DNA of 64,000 nucleotides. Source: Bacillota bacterium (GTDB lineage: Bacteria > Bacillota > Limnochordia > Limnochordales > DUMU01). Position numbers and translations under genes: made by a program. The first letter of the stretch is position 1. Every line of letters starts with the position of its first letter. This document shows positions 53,142 through 60,759 of the stretch, piece after piece. The DNA is taken from contig DUMU01000016.1 of the NCBI GenBank assembly GCA_012839805.1, positions 27,131 through 91,130 of the forward strand. Direction: 5' to 3'. Below the pieces are notes generated by a model. It was given only the letters and a program-made list of their open reading frames with translations. It searched no databases and was not told the DNA's origin.

Positions 53142-54656
53142 ATGAGTCAGGCAAGTCTCGCCGTTCGATCCCTCATCGTCAGCCGGGAAGCCATTCGGCC
53201 CCGCCGCCCGGTCACCGGCACAATTACCAGCACGGTCGCCAGGATGGTAGCCGCGGTGGCAGCCGCCGCCGTGGCGGTTGCCCTGGCCGCAGGCGTCTCG
53301 GCAGGTTGGGGAGCAATGCCGGTAGCCGCTCAAGAGGCGGCCCAACCTAAGAACATCATCCTCATGATTGGCGATGGCATGGGATTCCAGCAAGTGAACG
53401 CCTTGCGCACCTTCAAGCGGGCCATGGGGCTGAAGCTGGCCATGGACGAAGTGGATGATGCCCGGACCACCATGACCACTCGCTCGGCCGATTCTGCCGT
53501 AACCGACTCTTCTTCGGCGGCCGCCGCCATGGCCACCGGCTACAAGACCAACAACAAGTGGATGTCGATCACCCCTGACCGGACGGTCGTGCCAACCATA
53601 CTTGAACAGGCGGAGAAGATCGGCAAGAGTACCGGCCTAGTTTCCACCGCGCCGGCCGCCCACGCCACCCCCGGCGCGTTCGTTTCCCACATTACGAACC
53701 GCGACGATTTCGACACCATCGCACTCGAAGTGCTGGCAAGCGGGGTCGACGTTTTGCTGGCCGGCGGCCGTAACAACTTCGACGCCCGCCGCGATGGGCT
53801 GGATCTCCTGGAGAGGGCCCGGACTGCCAGGTATAGGTATACCTGCGTGACCACGGCCGCGGAATTGAAGGCGGTTACCACCGGCCGCGTCCTCGGGCTC
53901 TTCCACCCGACCGGGGGACTCACCCGCATGATGGACCGACCGGCCGATACGACTGAGCCTACTCTGAGCGAGATGACCGCCAAGGCCTTGGAGTTACTCT
54001 CGCAAGATGATGATGGCTTCTTCCTCATGGTCGAAGGTGGTCAGATCGATTGGGAGTGTCACTCCAACAACTTCGTGGGTATGATCGCCGAAATGGCCGA
54101 ATTCGACAACGCCGTCCGGGTAGCTCTCGACTTCGTGAGGTCGCACCCGAATACTCTCCTTATCGTCGCGGCCGACCACGAAACCGGAGGCCTATCCTTC
54201 GATGAAAGGACGGGCAAGTTCAGCTGGAGCAGCACCGGCCATACCGGCGCCAATGTGCCGGTAATGGCGGAGGGTGCGGGGGCAAGCGCTTTCGCCGTAG
54301 CGCTGATGGACAATACGGAGATGGCGCGTAAAATCGCCGCCCTGGGCGGATACCCGCGGCCGCTCGTGATCCAGTACGAGCGCGCCGGAGCCAGCGTCAC
54401 ATTTACCGTCACCTCCTACGGCGTCCCGGTCGAAGGGGCGACGGTCGAGGTCAACGGCACGATCGTGGGCACGACCGATGCCAAAGGCCAGGTTACCTGG
54501 AGTAACGCCGGCACCGGTACGATATCGGTCAAGGTGACCAAGGAAGGCTTCGAAGAGGGCAAGCGGGAGATTTCGATGGCGGTGAACTTGCTGCTGCCCA
54601 CCCCGGGGCTGTCCACCCCGGCGCCGGCGGCGGCGCCGTTGCCCGAAGCCGCCTGA
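53142..54656 (+). CDS. phoA: Alkaline phosphatase with C-terminal Ig-like domain
   Basis: A 504-residue secreted metallophosphomonoesterase. A long signal region (to about residue 65, ending PVAAQE) precedes NIILMIGDGMGFQQ, the first zinc/magnesium motif. The serine nucleophile is in AVTDSSSAAAAMATGYKTNN. VEGGQIDWECHSNN and ADHETGGLSFDE hold the other metal ligands. From about 410 a beta-sandwich module (TVTSYGVPVEGATVEVNG, GKGQVTW-like) resembles carboxypeptidase-regulatory or PEGA domains and may anchor the enzyme to the surface. The C-terminal tail is Pro/Ala-rich. ATG at 53142 follows AAGGAG; the open frame upstream is not coding. It may be induced by phosphate limitation, but no Pho box was recognised. 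Confidence 0.93.
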   Translation: MSQASLAVRSLIVSREAIRPRRPVTGTITSTVARMVAAVAAAAVAVALAAGVSAGWGAMPVAAQEAAQPKNIILMIGDGMGFQQVNALRTFKRAMGLKLAMDEVDDARTTMTTRSADSAVTDSSSAAAAMATGYKTNNKWMSITPDRTVVPTILEQAEKIGKSTGLVSTAPAAHATPGAFVSHITNRDDFDTIALEVLASGVDVLLAGGRNNFDARRDGLDLLERARTARYRYTCVTTAAELKAVTTGRVLGLFHPTGGLTRMMDRPADTTEPTLSEMTAKALELLSQDDDGFFLMVEGGQIDWECHSNNFVGMIAEMAEFDNAVRVALDFVRSHPNTLLIVAADHETGGLSFDERTGKFSWSSTGHTGANVPVMAEGAGASAFAVALMDNTEMARKIAALGGYPRPLVIQYERAGASVTFTVTSYGVPVEGATVEVNGTIVGTTDAKGQVTWSNAGTGTISVKVTKEGFEEGKREISMAVNLLLPTPGLSTPAPAAAPLPEAA

Positions 54657-54720
54657 ACCACCGGGCTGACCCGCCGAACTTGCCCGCCGGCTTGGCCCGC
54701 CAGCTTTACTCGCCGGGCAA

Positions 54721-54744
54721 GCCCGTCGGCCCGGGCCGACGGGC
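54721..54744. terminator. 24-bp perfect palindrome after phoA
   Basis: The sequence GCCCGTCGGCCC and its exact complement form a 24-base palindrome 65 bases past the phosphatase stop. It may fold into a strong hairpin and pause or end transcription, but no T-run follows. Confidence 0.45.
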
Positions 54745-54792
54745 CGAAACCAGACCAACCCGAAGTCAGCACGCAACGGAACCCGAGGTCGA

Positions 54793-54822
54793 GCCGCCGG
54801 CCTGAGCGCCGGCGGCCTTTAT
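54793..54822 (+). terminator. Hairpin with T-rich tail
   Basis: GCCGCCGGC, a six-base loop, GCCGGCGGC, then CTTTATAT. It is oriented to stop transcripts from the phosphatase gene before the convergent alcohol dehydrogenase gene. Confidence 0.65.
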
Positions 54823-54870
54823 ATGGCTCCCGTTGACCCTGCGCGATCGACGCCAAGGGCCGCCCGGCGG

Positions 54871-56148
54871 TCAGTAGACCACTTGAGCTTTTAGCGGTAC
54901 CTCGCCCCGGCCGTAGCGGCGGAGTAGATCCGGAAAAGCATCAAGGGGTTCGCGATCCGAAACCAACCGTTCAAGGTCAAGACGGCCGGAAGCCGCAAGT
55001 TCTAGCGCCGCCTGGAAGGTCGAGTTGACGGCGAAGGAGCCCGCGATGGTTAGATCCCGCCGGTAGACCAGGTAGGGCGAGAGGTTTATCCGGGCCGAGG
55101 GTGGCGCTACCCCGAAGATGAGAAGTACCCCGCCGGGGGCCACCCAATGGCGGGTAAGCGCCATCTCCAGTGCCCGCGGTGAACCGCTGGCGTCGATGAC
55201 CAGTTCGAACCCGTCCGGAGCGAGCTCCCGCATGATCTCGTCCGGCTCGTTTTCTTCCGGCTCGTCGCCGGTAAGTTCACCGGCGTTAGCCCGGGGTAGC
55301 AGGACGGTATGGGTGGCGCCGAATTCGCGAGCAAGCCGCAGGCGCTCGGGCCGCAGGTCGGCCGCCACAATGGAAGTCGCTCCGCCGGCTAAAGTGGCCA
55401 TTTGAACGTGCATGAGCCCGATCGGCCCCACGCCCAGGATCAGAACCCGGCCACCCAGGGTGCCGAGGCCAACACCCACGCCCCCGCCCGTACCCAAGGC
55501 CTGGCGGGCGCGCTGCCAGCCATAGATGACGCAGGCCAGGGGCTCGACCAGAGCCGCTACCGAGAAAGGGAGGGGGAGCGGCAAAGCCAGCTGGGAGGAG
55601 GTAGCGGCGGGCGCCGGCTCGGGAGGCGCGGGGCTTTTCGAGCCCGTTTGGGCGCTCGCCGCGGAAGCCTGCGAGCCCGCTGTGCTTGCCGGCGTGGGAG
55701 CTTTCGGGCGCACGGCGCTTGCCGGTGCAGGCGAGACGGGCAAGGGAAAGACAACTTGCTGGGGCACGACGACCCGTTCGGCGAAAGCCCCGGGAAGAGT
55801 CACGCCGATCGCCTGCCACCGCTCGCAGTGATTGGGACGGCCGGTGCGGCAGAAGCGGCACTGGCCGCAGGCGAGGTTGGGGTTGGCGGTGACGGGAGTA
55901 CCGGGAGGGAGGCGCTGCGGGTCGACCCGGGAGCCCGTCCGCGACACCACGCCGGCAAACTCGTGGCCGGGAATAATCGGGTAGACGCCCCCGTGTTCGC
56001 CCCGAAAGATATGCCAGTCGGTGCCGCACAGGCCGGCCGCCTTCACCTCGATCTCGACCTCGTCCGGTCCGAGCCCGCGCTCGGCCACCGGGTCGGGAAC
56101 GTCACGGATGGCCACCACACCCGGCTGCTCGATCACTGCTGCCCGCAT
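54871..56148 (-). CDS. Zinc-dependent alcohol/polyol dehydrogenase (MDR family)
   Basis: A 425-residue medium-chain dehydrogenase of the sorbitol/threonine dehydrogenase type. AGLCGTDWHIF and IIPGHEFAGVV supply catalytic zinc ligands; NLACGQCRFCRTGRPNHCE is the structural-zinc lobe with four cysteines. The Rossmann motif is LILGVGPIGLMHVQMA. Typical length is 340-350. The excess is a Pro/Ala/Ser-rich insert between the catalytic and nucleotide-binding parts (55560-55740) and an acidic stretch (GDEPEENEPDE). ATG at 56148 has only a weak ribosome site (GAAGGGGG). Substrate is unknown; a polyol is likely given the sugar context. Confidence 0.9.
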   Translation of the reverse strand: MRAAVIEQPGVVAIRDVPDPVAERGLGPDEVEIEVKAAGLCGTDWHIFRGEHGGVYPIIPGHEFAGVVSRTGSRVDPQRLPPGTPVTANPNLACGQCRFCRTGRPNHCERWQAIGVTLPGAFAERVVVPQQVVFPLPVSPAPASAVRPKAPTPASTAGSQASAASAQTGSKSPAPPEPAPAATSSQLALPLPLPFSVAALVEPLACVIYGWQRARQALGTGGGVGVGLGTLGGRVLILGVGPIGLMHVQMATLAGGATSIVAADLRPERLRLAREFGATHTVLLPRANAGELTGDEPEENEPDEIMRELAPDGFELVIDASGSPRALEMALTRHWVAPGGVLLIFGVAPPSARINLSPYLVYRRDLTIAGSFAVNSTFQAALELAASGRLDLERLVSDREPLDAFPDLLRRYGRGEVPLKAQVVY

Positions 56149-56227
56149 TACGCTACCCCCTTCCTTCCGCGTCCGGTCGGCCGACCCACCGCTCGGCGGA
56201 TCAGCCGGTTACGACCTTCCGATCCAT

Positions 56228-56260
56228 CTAACTTTCCAGCAACTCTAACTTTCCAGCAAC
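56228..56260. repeat. 17-bp tandem duplication across the dtd stop codon
   Basis: CTAACTTTCCAGCAACT is repeated with one mismatch. On the dtd strand this duplicates the last codons and stop (TTG CTG GAA AGT TAG), giving a second copy just beyond the real stop at 56245. Confidence 0.9.
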
Positions 56261-56682
56261 AACGTCACCGGCCCGTCGTTTACCAGGGCCACTTTCATCC
56301 TGGCGCCGAAGCGACCGGTCTCCACGGGCACACCTTCCCGGCGCAGGTAATCCACGAAAGCCTGGTAGAGGGGTTCGGCTTCGGACCCGGGGGCGGCCTC
56401 GGTGAAGCTGGGACGCCGGCCGTGGCTGGCATCGGCATAGAGCGTGAACTGGGACACCACCAGCGCCTCGCCGCCGCAATCCCGCAAGCTCAGGTTTAGC
56501 CGGCCTTCGGCATCCTCCATGATGCGCAGAGCCGCGACCTTCTTTGCCAGCTGGGCCGCTTGCGCCGTCGTATCTCCTCGCTTGATGCCGAGCAAAACGA
56601 GAAACCCCGTCCCGATCGCGGCCACGGTCTCCCCTTCCACCTCAACCCTGGCCTGGCTCACCCGCTGGATCAGCGCCCGCAA
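56245..56682 (-). CDS. dtd: D-aminoacyl-tRNA deacylase
   Basis: A 145-residue proofreading enzyme that removes D-amino acids from tRNA. It begins MRALIQRVSQARVEVEG and carries the signature VVSQFTLYADASHGRRPSF near residue 77. The C-terminal GARMKVALVNDGPVTLLLES includes the Gly/Asn-Asp-Gly-Pro-Val-Thr motif that lines the active site. Length is normal (about 148). TTG at 56682 was chosen because AGGAGG lies nine bases upstream. It is followed after 96 bases by the zinc dehydrogenase on the same strand. A 17-base duplication spans its stop. Confidence 0.96.
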   Translation of the reverse strand: MRALIQRVSQARVEVEGETVAAIGTGFLVLLGIKRGDTTAQAAQLAKKVAALRIMEDAEGRLNLSLRDCGGEALVVSQFTLYADASHGRRPSFTEAAPGSEAEPLYQAFVDYLRREGVPVETGRFGARMKVALVNDGPVTLLLES

Positions 56683-56726
56683 GTGCTCTTTCCTCCTACC
56701 ATGACCCTGTCTTACTCGACTCGTCT

Positions 56727-57128
56727 TTACCCGACCAGTCCCCGGTCGCGGCCGGCCCCCGCCCCCGCCGTCAACCCGAGCTTTTGCCGCATGGCCTCGA
56801 CCATGTCCGGGGCGATGAGGGGAAGCACCCCCGCCCGCATCGATGCCGGCATCATCCTGGGCATCATCTTGGGCAGGAGCGGCCGCATCGCCACCGCCGC
56901 CGACCGCGCCGTCGCCGGTGTTTTCTCCAACACCTCCATCATCCCCTGCATCATTTCGGGCATGGCTTCCATGAGCGAGGGCAGCAGTTCACGCATCATC
57001 TCTACCATGCCGGGAAGGCTCACCTGGTGGATCGCCCGTTCCAACACACTCCACAGGTAGTGAACATCTTTCGTCGGATCGCCGGTCGCATATCCCGACG
57101 CTTCCGCCACGATAGTGCTGAAGCGCAA
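56727..57128 (-). CDS. Methionine-rich small protein of unknown function
   Basis: A 133-residue protein I do not recognise. It has a helical look and is very rich in Met: LPGMVEMMRELLPSLMEAM, then PEMMQGMMEVLE, LPKMMPRMMPASM and APDMVEAMRQKLGL. About 16% of residues are Met in the central part, often in MM pairs with Pro and Glu. Such sequences can bind soft metals (copper) or form amphipathic helices. The start is TTG at 57128 with a poor ribosome site (ACGAGGA). It lies 45 bases upstream of dtd on the same strand. Two hairpins sit 144-203 bases upstream. Codon use looks normal for the region, so it is probably real. Confidence 0.55.
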   Translation of the reverse strand: MRFSTIVAEASGYATGDPTKDVHYLWSVLERAIHQVSLPGMVEMMRELLPSLMEAMPEMMQGMMEVLEKTPATARSAAVAMRPLLPKMMPRMMPASMRAGVLPLIAPDMVEAMRQKLGLTAGAGAGRDRGLVG

Positions 57129-57271
57129 TCCTCGTTACTTCCTGCCCGCCCGGTGTCTGACCTTCCGCTCTCCCGCCCTCCCGGCCTCCCATCCTACGCC
57201 TTCCGCTTTCCCGCCCTCCTCGCCACCGAGGGGGGGCCTCCCATGTATGCGCACGTATGCATAAGTTGTAA

Positions 57272-57330
57272 GTTGGTTGGCGCAAAATGCGCCAACCAAC
57301 GATCTTCCTGATGGCGCAAAATGCACCATC
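57272..57330. repeat. Two adjacent hairpins sharing a GGCGCAAAATGC core
   Basis: First: GTTGGTTGGCGCA and TGCGCCAACCAAC, 13 exact pairs around AAA (57272-57300). Second: GATGGCGCA and TGCACCATC around AAA with one mismatch (57310-57330). They share their core but differ in the outer arms. No T-run follows. The gap 57129-57600 contains nothing else I can name, apart from direct GCCAGC/CTGGCTGG repeats near 57418-57480. Confidence 0.7.
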
Positions 57331-57600
57331 CTGCCTTCCGGAGACCCCCCGGGAGGGGCGCGGCGACCTCAGATGACCCTGAGCGATAGCTTGAGGGATA
57401 GTTCACGGGTGAAAAAAGCCAGCTAGCAAGGTCACCACTCCGCACACCACTTGCACCGTCCGCACCCCGGCTGGCTGGTGCATCTCACAACATCCGGCTT
57501 CCCGCCGGCTGCCACATCTTGCGCCATCCGTACTCGCGGCGACCGGTCAACCATCGAGCCCCGCGCGGTCACCAGAGTGTCAAGTCGAACATCTCCGTGG

Positions 57601-57929
57601 CTTGACTGGACCAAGCTTCCAGGGGTCGTTGCCCTTCGCAAACCGGGGAAGTTGTCGCCACCCGGAGTGAACTCGCCCGAGAACTAGGCGTTGATCGCCA
57701 CACGCTAATCCGCCACATTAGAGAGCTGGTGGAGAGCGGGTGGATGCGGACCGGGCCGGCCGATCGCTACTCTATTCGTTATTCCCCGTGTAATCCCATC
57801 CTTGCCGAGCGGATGGCCGAACTCGAGCGCGACGGGCAAGTGGCCCAGACAACGCTGATCTCACGAGATCCATACGAATCCGAACCGGCACGCCTGGCGG
57901 TGCGAGGCGGTACGAATCAGGCAGGATAA
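57601..57929 (+). pseudogene. Broken winged-helix DNA-binding protein gene
   Basis: Two frames join into one protein if a base is added to the G4 run at 57645-57648. The first frame gives WTKLPGVVALRKPG and the second continues EVVATRSELARELGVDRHT, then LIRHIRELVESGWM. It ends DRYSIRYSPCNPILAERMAE and a short tail (stop at 57929). This is a clear helix-turn-helix and wing such as replication or plasmid-borne regulators carry. No convincing start codon precedes the first frame, so the gene looks decayed. It may be the remnant of a mobile element; a sequencing error in the G-run cannot be excluded. Confidence 0.6.
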
Positions 57930-58003
57930 GCAGTGCAAGCGCCGAACGGAACCTCGGGTGTTGCTCCGCTCCTCAGGAAAACCTTGCAGGGGAGGTCAAG
58001 CCG

Positions 58004-59323
58004 ATGGTCGCAAGCAGGTATTGGTTAGCCGTTCACCGTGCCGCCGTAGCCGGACTTCTCCTGGCGCTGGCCTTCGCCACCGCGATGGGCACCGCTTTCG
58101 CTCCGCCCGCCGCTGCCAAGACCAAGATCACCATCATGGTCCCCACCTACCAGTGGTACTTCGAATACCTGCAGGAACAAGCCAAGGCGTACCAGGCCCA
58201 ACACCCTGAAGTTGCCATCGATTTCGACGCCGTGTCCGGACCTGTCAACGACGAAGTGCTGGTCAGAGTGGCGTCCGGGATGACGCCGGACATCCTAGTC
58301 CTTGGCAATGTATCGGATCAAAGAATCCGCGCGCTGCTCGACCAACTGGCGTACGACCTTGGCCCCATAGTCAAAAAGGACCGGGATATCAAGCTAACGG
58401 ACTTCTACCCTACCATCGTTCAGGCCTTCACCCACAAAGGTATGCTCGTTGGCATCCCCATCGAAGTTTCTACCTCGGCCACCTTCGCCAACAAGACGTT
58501 GTTCGACGAATCGGGAGTCCCCCTGCCCGACGAGGGCTGGGACTGGAACGACCTCGTCAGGATCGCAACCAAGCTGACCAAAGTGAACCCGTCGACCCAG
58601 CAAGTAACTCAGTGGGGCTTTGGAGCCGACGGATACAGCCTGATTTATCTCGGAGTCGCGTCTTTCTTATGGGCCAATGATGCCGATATCGTCGACTCAA
58701 CCCAGACCACGGCGACGTTAAACCGCCCCAGGGCCATCCAGGCACTGCAGTTCTTCTATGACATCCACTTCAAGAACAAGGTTGCCTATCCCCCGCGGGC
58801 AGCCCAGTACCAGGCTTTCTGGAACGGGCAGATCGCCATCTGGGAATCGGCTACCTGGAACATTGCCTACAACCGTCAGAAGGCCCGCAAGGATCTGGAC
58901 TGGGACATCATCCCTCAGCTCTGTAGCCCTTATACCGGTAAGGCGGCCGCGCTCGTAACCGGCCACACCATTGCCGTCACCCGCACCACCAAGAACCCGG
59001 AGCTCGCATGGGATTTCATCAAGTATGCCATCCTGTCCCGGCAGGGCCAGGAGAAAGTGGCTCAAGAAGGTATGCTCCCACCGATCATGGCCGCGGCCCC
59101 CTACTACCTTGCGATCATGAAAGCGCCGCCCACTAACGTAAAGCAAGTTATCCGTTCGGCCGGATTTGGACGCACGGCGGTCTGGTTCGACGACCCTGAG
59201 AAGAACAAGAAGATCTGGGAGGCGGTAGAAAAGAAGTGGGATCTGGTGATGCAGCAGAAGCTGGACGTCGCCAGCTTCGCCCAGGAGGCAGACGCTGAAG
59301 TCAACGCGTTGCTGAAGAAGTAG
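58004..59323 (+). CDS. ABC transporter sugar-binding protein (family 1)
   Basis: A 439-residue periplasmic binding protein. A signal peptide with core AAVAGLLLALAFATAMG ends AFAPPAAA with no lipobox cysteine. The mature start is KTKITIMVPTYQWYFEYL. GMTPDILVLGNV, GWDWNDLVRIATKLTK, FWNGQIAIWESATWN and NPELAWDFIKYAI are family landmarks. ATG at 58004 follows GGGGAGG by eight bases. It is followed after 47 bases by an unknown beta-rich protein, probably in one transcript. There are no permease genes. Confidence 0.93.
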   Translation: MVASRYWLAVHRAAVAGLLLALAFATAMGTAFAPPAAAKTKITIMVPTYQWYFEYLQEQAKAYQAQHPEVAIDFDAVSGPVNDEVLVRVASGMTPDILVLGNVSDQRIRALLDQLAYDLGPIVKKDRDIKLTDFYPTIVQAFTHKGMLVGIPIEVSTSATFANKTLFDESGVPLPDEGWDWNDLVRIATKLTKVNPSTQQVTQWGFGADGYSLIYLGVASFLWANDADIVDSTQTTATLNRPRAIQALQFFYDIHFKNKVAYPPRAAQYQAFWNGQIAIWESATWNIAYNRQKARKDLDWDIIPQLCSPYTGKAAALVTGHTIAVTRTTKNPELAWDFIKYAILSRQGQEKVAQEGMLPPIMAAAPYYLAIMKAPPTNVKQVIRSAGFGRTAVWFDDPEKNKKIWEAVEKKWDLVMQQKLDVASFAQEADAEVNALLKK

Positions 59324-59370
59324 GCGCGCGGTCCACACAGAACAATGCCGCCTACCAAAGGAACAGGAAG

Positions 59371-60597
59371 GTGAAACCCATGCTGGACAACCCGCCCGCA
59401 TACGTGCAGTCCTATGAGGCCGAAGCAGAAACCAGCGCGGCCGCGCTGCAGTATGTCACCAAAGCGGGCAACGTGGTACGCGTGGGGTTCAAGTATAACG
59501 CCAACTTCGACATGTGGATCGAGTTTAAGCCGGGTGGCGTCAACCAACTGATGGCACTCGGAAACATCTATCTGATTCGTAACAGCGCCCAAGAAGTCGA
59601 CCCCAACCCCGCCTTCCCGCGGGCGGTCACGTTGACGGTAACCGGTTCAGACTGGGTCGGACCGTACATAATGCGGGCGGCCGTCAACGGAAACGGCGAG
59701 AGTCCGAAGTTTACGGGTGGCTGGCACGGCTCGAACGGCGACGGGACGGGCAAGGCCACGGCCAGGACGGTCTCCTGGCAAGTGGCCGCCGACGGCAAGG
59801 CGTTCACCGAGGATGGCACTATTGCTGCCCGCGAGGTAACCGTCTCCGTAGTGAACCGTATTCAAGCTTACAACACCAAACCAACCGGCGATTTCCCGCT
59901 GCGGGAAGTGGTGGAGGAACGGGTGCAATACGCAGTGCGCCGCGGAACGGTGGACGTGCAGGTAGAAATCGAGGCACTGGAAGACATAGTGATTGAAAGG
60001 TACTACGGCTTGCAGTCCATCAACTCGGGGCACAACGGCACGATCCACTACGTAAATGGAGATGTACAGGATAGAAAGAAGACCCCCAATGCCAGCAACG
60101 ACTCGGGGCCACTTTACAAAGCTCCTGATGTGTCCCGTTACGCGTTACGTTCAGCAAGCCGGCTGCATAACCTGGTTGTCTGGCTCGACCGCAGCTTTGG
60201 CCTGGGAGACATGAAAAACGTCCCCGTCAGCCTGCCGGCCGCCTTCACTGCCTCTTATGGCAAGTCGTATTTCAACCTGATCCGTTCCGATCTCCCCGTG
60301 GCCGCCGGGGAAAAGGTAGCCTGGCGGGGCGGCTGGATCTTCTCCCCCGGCCTGCCGTCTCCCGGTGACCTGGCCTACATCTATCATGGGAAAACGCCAG
60401 CCGATGACCGGCTGGTGATCGACTTCCTGGCCGCGGGCGGCGAAGGCTACTGCACCCTGCCCGCCGAATACTCCGGCAAGAAGGTGGCCGTCCTTTCCGC
60501 CTCCCCCGGAGTGACGGCCGGTGAAGCCGTTTCCGCGGACGGGAAACTGTGGGTTCGTGCCGAAGGCTACGGATCGGTGGTCATTGCGTTTCAATAA
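59371..60597 (+). CDS. Unknown beta-rich protein paired with a sugar-binding protein
   Basis: A 408-residue protein that I do not recognise. It has no signal peptide or membrane segment. It consists of short strands and turns with many aromatic residues, such as NFDMWIEFKPGGVNQLM, VTGSDWVGPYIMRAA, FTGGWHGSNGDGTGKATART and VIERYYGLQSINSGHNG. The C-terminal 80 residues (AGEKVAWRGGWIFSPGL, VSADGKLWVRAEGYGS) look like a beta-sandwich. A polysaccharide-lyase-like or accessory role is only a guess from appearance and neighbourhood. GTG at 59371 and ATG at 59380 each have a plausible ribosome site (AAAGGA and AGGAAGG). It is followed by a hairpin at 60665-60700. Confidence 0.7.
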   Translation: MKPMLDNPPAYVQSYEAEAETSAAALQYVTKAGNVVRVGFKYNANFDMWIEFKPGGVNQLMALGNIYLIRNSAQEVDPNPAFPRAVTLTVTGSDWVGPYIMRAAVNGNGESPKFTGGWHGSNGDGTGKATARTVSWQVAADGKAFTEDGTIAAREVTVSVVNRIQAYNTKPTGDFPLREVVEERVQYAVRRGTVDVQVEIEALEDIVIERYYGLQSINSGHNGTIHYVNGDVQDRKKTPNASNDSGPLYKAPDVSRYALRSASRLHNLVVWLDRSFGLGDMKNVPVSLPAAFTASYGKSYFNLIRSDLPVAAGEKVAWRGGWIFSPGLPSPGDLAYIYHGKTPADDRLVIDFLAAGGEGYCTLPAEYSGKKVAVLSASPGVTAGEAVSADGKLWVRAEGYGSVVIAFQ

Positions 60598-60664
60598 CAA
60601 TGGGCCTTACCCGGCCGCAAAGGTTCGCCGTCTCAAAAGCCACACCTACCCTGGTCGAAATGCT

Positions 60665-60700
60665 GAGGATCGTCCCTGCCATCCGGCCGGGACGATCCTC
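60665..60700. terminator. Bidirectional terminator hairpin
   Basis: GAGGATCGTCCC and GGGACGATCCTC pair exactly (12 bp) around a 12-base loop, between the unknown beta-rich gene and the convergent glycerophosphodiesterase gene. No T-run follows in either direction. Confidence 0.6.
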
Positions 60701-60759
60701 GCTTGCTCCCCTCCCGCCGGCGGGCGAGCCGGTGACGGTTACCACTACCACTCCTTCCA

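Noticed and set aside
57451-57600. Open frame of 78 codons ahead of the winged-helix remnant
   Set aside because: Its first 50 codons look non-coding (Pro/Arg/Ser-rich, no ribosome site); only the last part joins the broken gene.
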